Shown here: positions 62,632 through 64,000 of the stretch, in pieces
Layout: the number at the start of each line of letters is the position of its first letter
Position numbering within the stretch: position 1 is the stretch's first letter
DNA from: Paenibacillus marchantiophytorum
GTDB taxonomy: Bacteria > Bacillota > Bacilli > Paenibacillales > NBRC-103111
Direction of reading: 5' to 3'
Length of the DNA stretch: 64,000 nucleotides
Assembly (NCBI RefSeq): GCF_014640555.1
Contig: NZ_BMHE01000028.1
Location: forward strand, 1 to 64,000
The notes under the pieces: model-generated
What the model was told of the DNA's origin: nothing
Database searches by the model: none
The model's input: only the letters and a program-made list of their open reading frames with translations
Made by a program: the position numbers and the translations under genes

Positions 62632-62830
62632 AGGGTTTGCCCGCGCGGACCGGAGCGTAAGCGGAGGGAGCACGGCAATCAGGCCGATGAAAGTTATGGA
62701 TCTGCGGCCGCGATTGGCCGAAACCGGGAAGGATGTTAGGAGTCTGCTGAGAACATACTCTTTGTTTTTACTTCATAATGTCCATGATATAATGGTTTTA
62801 AAATCCAATAATGATTTTCTGGAGGTAACA

Positions 62831-63790
62831 ATGAAAGTCGGCAGAAACGATCCATGCCCTTGCGGCAGCGGAGCCAAGTATAAGAAGTGTTGCATCCCGA
62901 AATATGACCAGCCGATTCCCCAAGCGGTGGAAGCCCTTGTGGATTTCGAGAGCTTTGTCGCACGTGCTTGGACAGCGGAGAAGCTGGCGGTGATGAGTGA
63001 AGCCGAGATTTTGGGCAAGTTGAATGAATTGGGCATCAGAACGAATAGAACTCAATTTGCCAAAGAGGCTGCAAGGCATATCAGAACTGACGAGATTAGT
63101 GAAAAATGGATAAGCCGATTAGCACCGTCAATCGATGATTTTGATGAGGACTTTCCTTTGTTGGCTGCAGATGAGCTTTGGAAGAGGTGGCTTCCGGATC
63201 AATTCTCCTTATACCACTTAGAGGATATGCTTGAAGATTATTTGGACAATGATCCTGATGAAAGAATACTGGAACGATTTTGGGGAATATGGGCGGCGAT
63301 TAGAGATCATATTCTTCTTCCCTATAAGTGTCGCTCATTAGAACAGTTTATGGAAAGATTCGACTTTCCATATGAAATGAATGCTGTTTTCTTCGATACG
63401 GAACCCGACATGGTAGAAGAGTGCCGGAACCGGCAGGAGGAGGACCTTGAAAGCTGGGACCGTTTAATTCTATTATATCAGGATATGCTGAAGCATTTGA
63501 CGGACATGAGTATGGTCAATAGATTGAACTTACGCCGCTCGTATGCGTTAGCACATTTTTATAAAAGTGATATAAACAAAGGCAATACGCTCTTTAAGCA
63601 GCTGACTGACGAGCACCCCGAATGGGCTTGGGGATATGTCGGATGGGGGGATGTGTATAATCCACGGCTTAGCTTTACGTCAGCAAGCGATAAGAGTGAA
63701 GCGCTGCGCTTGTACCGTCTAGGGTTAGAGAAAGCTTCGTCAGACAAAGACATTTTGGAAGAACGGATAAAGGAACTGATGATTCAATGA
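62831..63790 (+). CDS. SEC-C metal-binding domain protein
   Basis: A 319-residue protein starting with a SEC-C zinc motif, KVGRNDPCPCGSGAKYKKCC (residues 2-21), like the tail of SecA. The rest is helical and acidic; the last ~80 residues resemble a tetratricopeptide pair (YALAHFYKSDINKGNTLFKQL, ALRLYRLGLEKASSD). ATG 62831 has GGAGGT six bases upstream; the frame is open further up without similarity. A TATAAT at 62788-62793 is a likely -10. Function unknown. Its stop overlaps the next start by four bases. Confidence 0.8.
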   Translation: MKVGRNDPCPCGSGAKYKKCCIPKYDQPIPQAVEALVDFESFVARAWTAEKLAVMSEAEILGKLNELGIRTNRTQFAKEAARHIRTDEISEKWISRLAPSIDDFDEDFPLLAADELWKRWLPDQFSLYHLEDMLEDYLDNDPDERILERFWGIWAAIRDHILLPYKCRSLEQFMERFDFPYEMNAVFFDTEPDMVEECRNRQEEDLESWDRLILLYQDMLKHLTDMSMVNRLNLRRSYALAHFYKSDINKGNTLFKQLTDEHPEWAWGYVGWGDVYNPRLSFTSASDKSEALRLYRLGLEKASSDKDILEERIKELMIQ

Positions 63791-64000
63791 AACGAGGGAA
63801 TCTGCCATTGTCGGAACTCGAATCGCGGGCGATTCTGAGGGCTGCCGACGATATCATCGCCGAAGGCGGACGAACGTTGCTCTCCAAAATTTTGAAGGGC
63901 TCGAAAGAAAAGAAATTGTTGGAGCTGGGATTAGATCGAAATCCTTCGTACGGTTTCTACAGGGACCTCTCCTTGGAGCAGATCATGGTTAAAGTGGATC
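63787..64000 (+). CDS. RQC-type (RQC-minor-1 family-like) DNA-binding protein, N-terminal part
   Basis: The frame starts with ATG at 63787, overlapping the SEC-C gene stop (ATGA), and runs off the window after 71 codons. LSELESRAILRAADDIIAEGGRTLLSKILKGSKEKK and GFYRDLSLEQIM look like the winged-helix RQC region found at the C terminus of RecQ helicases; small stand-alone versions are common in Paenibacillus. What follows beyond the window, possibly a helicase-like or 3'-5' exonuclease part, is unknown. Confidence 0.6.
   Translation, partial: MKRGNLPLSELESRAILRAADDIIAEGGRTLLSKILKGSKEKKLLELGLDRNPSYGFYRDLSLEQIMVKVD

Noticed and set aside
62602..62690. Complete tRNA gene at the right border
   Set aside because: Only the T-arm and 3' acceptor strand with CCA are found; D-arm, anticodon arm and 5' acceptor strand are missing.

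Overview
The window looks like a chromosomal segment of a Paenibacillus-type Firmicute (Paenibacillaceae). This is inferred from gene order shared with Bacillus subtilis (hprK-lgt-ppaX, the his operon, yvcD-trxB, rapZ-glmR-whiA-crh, cggR-gapA-pgk-tpiA-gpmI-eno, secG-esterase-rnr-smpB-ssrA), from SLH-anchored surface proteins, and from intergenic inverted repeats. No species can be named from the sequence alone.

Layout: 1-1146 holds the 3' end of a 23S rRNA gene followed directly by eight tRNA genes (Ser, Met, Val, Thr, Asp, Phe, Tyr, Lys) and a terminator; no 5S gene lies between them. 1.5-5.2 kb carries an MTH1187-family protein, a GMC oxidoreductase with its gluconate-dehydrogenase-type small subunit, and a secreted NlpC/P60 protein. 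5.2-10.9 kb has a PucR-like regulator, an MsmX/UgpC ATPase, then hprK-lgt-ppaX-acyltransferase. 11.0-18.9 kb is a histidine operon (hisZ, G, D, B, H, F, IE, a PHP phosphatase and a PRPP synthetase gene) from which hisA is missing. 19.2-26.5 kb holds the TPR gene, trxB, glcK, rapZ, glmR (yvcK), whiA and a Crh/HPr-like gene. 26.7-29.7 kb has a secreted copper-amine-oxidase-domain protein and a 1-kb array of 113-bp tandem repeats. clpP and tRNA-Arg are on the minus strand. 30.7-38.7 kb is the CggR-controlled glycolytic operon. 38.7-44.1 kb is secG, a carboxylesterase, rnr with a very long repetitive tail, smpB and ssrA (tmRNA).

The accessory part starts exactly at the 3' end of ssrA. Copies of the tmRNA 3'-end sequence recur at about 48.30, 54.31 and 62.55 kb and divide 44.05-62.56 kb into three consecutive segments. 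Each has recombinase remains next to its left boundary (a truncated tyrosine integrase, then two decayed large serine recombinases) and carries one large secreted protein ending in three SLH cell-wall-anchoring modules. The N-terminal parts of those proteins differ: bacterial Ig-like domains, then two different kinds of short beta-propeller-like repeats. Decayed response-regulator genes and a MalT/LuxR-type regulator accompany the second and third cargo. I read this as an ssrA-anchored accretion array of surface-protein cassettes whose recombinases have decayed. After the last boundary, ordinary chromosome appears to resume with a SEC-C protein and the start of an RQC-type DNA-binding protein.

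How the genes work together: HprK and the Crh/HPr-like protein, CggR with the glycolytic genes, glucokinase and the MsmX ATPase make a dense sugar-metabolism and catabolite-control neighbourhood. The his genes plus the PRPP synthetase supply and use PRPP. SmpB, tmRNA, RNase R and ClpP are four parts of ribosome rescue and tagged-protein turnover.
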